In this document: one piece after another, positions 63,131 to 64,000 of the stretch
Layout of the letters: the number at the start of each line of letters is the position of its first letter
How positions within the stretch are numbered: the first letter of the stretch is position 1
DNA from: Proteles cristata cristata
Lineage: Eukaryota; Chordata; Mammalia; Carnivora; Hyaenidae
Direction of reading: 5' to 3'
Assembly (NCBI GenBank): GCA_017311185.1
Contig: JAESUZ010000346.1
Span: 930,001-994,000, forward strand
Length of the DNA stretch: 64,000 bases
Translations under genes and position numbers: made by a program
The notes under the pieces: generated by a model
Told to the model about the DNA's origin: nothing
Databases searched by the model: none
Seen by the model: the letters and a program-made list of their open reading frames with translations, nothing else

Positions 63131-64000
63131 CTTCTAACATCTTCAGTTTTTCAGCATTTCTTCCTAAGACCTCAAAGTCACCAGGCTGGCTTTTTAGCTA
63201 AAGGGGGCTGCACAGACCTCTTGGCTTAATGCCCTCATTTTACCGACTGCCTCTCTGGATGGCCAGAAGGTCACTCAGCGATTGAGGGGACAGCTGGAAT
63301 CAAAACCTTTGACTCTGGACCTCAATGGGGGCTCTGTCCTCTCTAGATTTCAATGATATGCTCTTACCCCGTTCATCTTGTTCTCAGGCTGGCCTCTGGC
63401 TCCAGCGGAAGTCATGGCCTGAGATATAACAGTGGTTGGGGGCCCTTCGGTCCTCACTCCTGGGAAGATCACCTCTGTCCCACTCTGTAACAATCAGTGT
63501 GGCACCAGTGGGGCTGACCCAGGAGAGTGCTAGTGACCAACCACAGGCACCAGCTGTGACGGGCTCAGGGCTGGGCCGAAGTCTTCCCTGACATGCTGGT
63601 AGAGCTTCAAGACAAGACTATCATTGTGTCTAGCTTGGGAATAACCAGCACGATACAGACCTGGAGCCACCATGTGCCATCTTCCTGACACATGAAGAAT
63701 GAAGACAGAGTTGTCGGTGGGGGGAGGGAATGTCCCGGTAATATCACTGGCACTTCTGGACCCATCCATTCTGGAAGAGATCTCCCACAGGGAGGTCCCA
63801 GAAACACAAAGCTGATGTATCTCCTTTTGTGAGTCAAGATGCTTGGAGTCGGGTGTTGACCATTTACAGATGGGAGTCACCAGTCCCAGACAGCGTTTAG
63901 ACCAAACCTGTTCTGAAGGCTGACGTGTACAGAGAGTGGTCCTGGGCCCCCTTGGAACCTCAGGGGCCTCCTACTTGAACCTCGCTAACAGGCCATGTGT
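63131..64000. other. Unique sequence with a MIR fragment, no gene seen
   Basis: Antisense MIR at about 63225-63320 (CCCTCATTTTACCGACTGCC, CCAGAAGGTCACTCAGCGAT, GGACAGCTGGAATCAAAACC). The minus frame 63530-63880 (116 codons) has no domain. Confidence 0.45.

Overview
This window is mammalian nuclear DNA, almost certainly from a cat-family (felid or close feliform) carnivore. The evidence is about 37 copies of a tRNA-Lys-derived carnivore SINE. Each carries a head of the type GCGCCTGGGTGGCTCAGTCGG, a B-box of the type GGTTCGAGCCCCG, a (TC)n tract and an AAATAAATAAA tail, and the body wording matches the feline rather than the canine or bear/mustelid versions. Ancient eutherian repeats (MIR, L2, MER5A, MLT1 LTRs, HAL1-like and old L1 fragments) fill much of the rest. 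I found no convincing protein-coding gene, tRNA or rRNA gene, CRISPR array or bacterial-type operon. All long open frames are low-complexity, repeat-derived, or without recognisable domains. The window is best read as intergenic DNA or the inside of a large intron.

Layout: 1-5.8 kb is SINE-free and holds a candidate conserved non-coding block at 1.45-2.42 kb with repeated ATTAGCA motifs. 5.8-10.6 kb is repeat-rich (SINEs, several old L1 pieces, a MER5A interrupted by a young SINE). 10.6-16.1 kb is SINE-free with MIRs, a CTCF-like motif and an AT-rich candidate conserved element at 15.35-15.68 kb. 16.1-32.6 kb is the densest SINE region. It includes a HAL1-like LINE split by SINEs, a SINE nested in another SINE, and MLT1 LTRs carrying later insertions. 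A second candidate conserved element lies at 17.06-17.35 kb.

32.6-36.5 kb is again SINE-free. It contains the most promoter-like sequence in the window: a CpG-rich block at 34.29-34.70 kb with four helically phased CCAAT boxes (read as ATTGG), GC boxes and a splice-donor-like site. A candidate conserved stretch follows. 36.5-39.7 kb has young SINEs and two large microsatellites. 39.7-43.6 kb holds an old L1 and an AT-rich conserved-looking block. A CpG island flanked on both sides by conserved-looking AT-rich DNA lies at 45.15-45.87 kb. 46-64 kb is mostly unique sequence with scattered SINEs, two 5'-truncated L1 pieces, a 33-copy perfect TTTCC microsatellite and further MLT1/MIR/L2 relics.

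The functional candidates are therefore regulatory (enhancer-like blocks, a possible lncRNA or alternative promoter, CTCF-like sites), not protein genes. Conservation statements are inferences from base composition and motif density, because no alignment could be run. I cannot name the locus. Names of repeat families come from recall of their consensus sequences, not from a database search.
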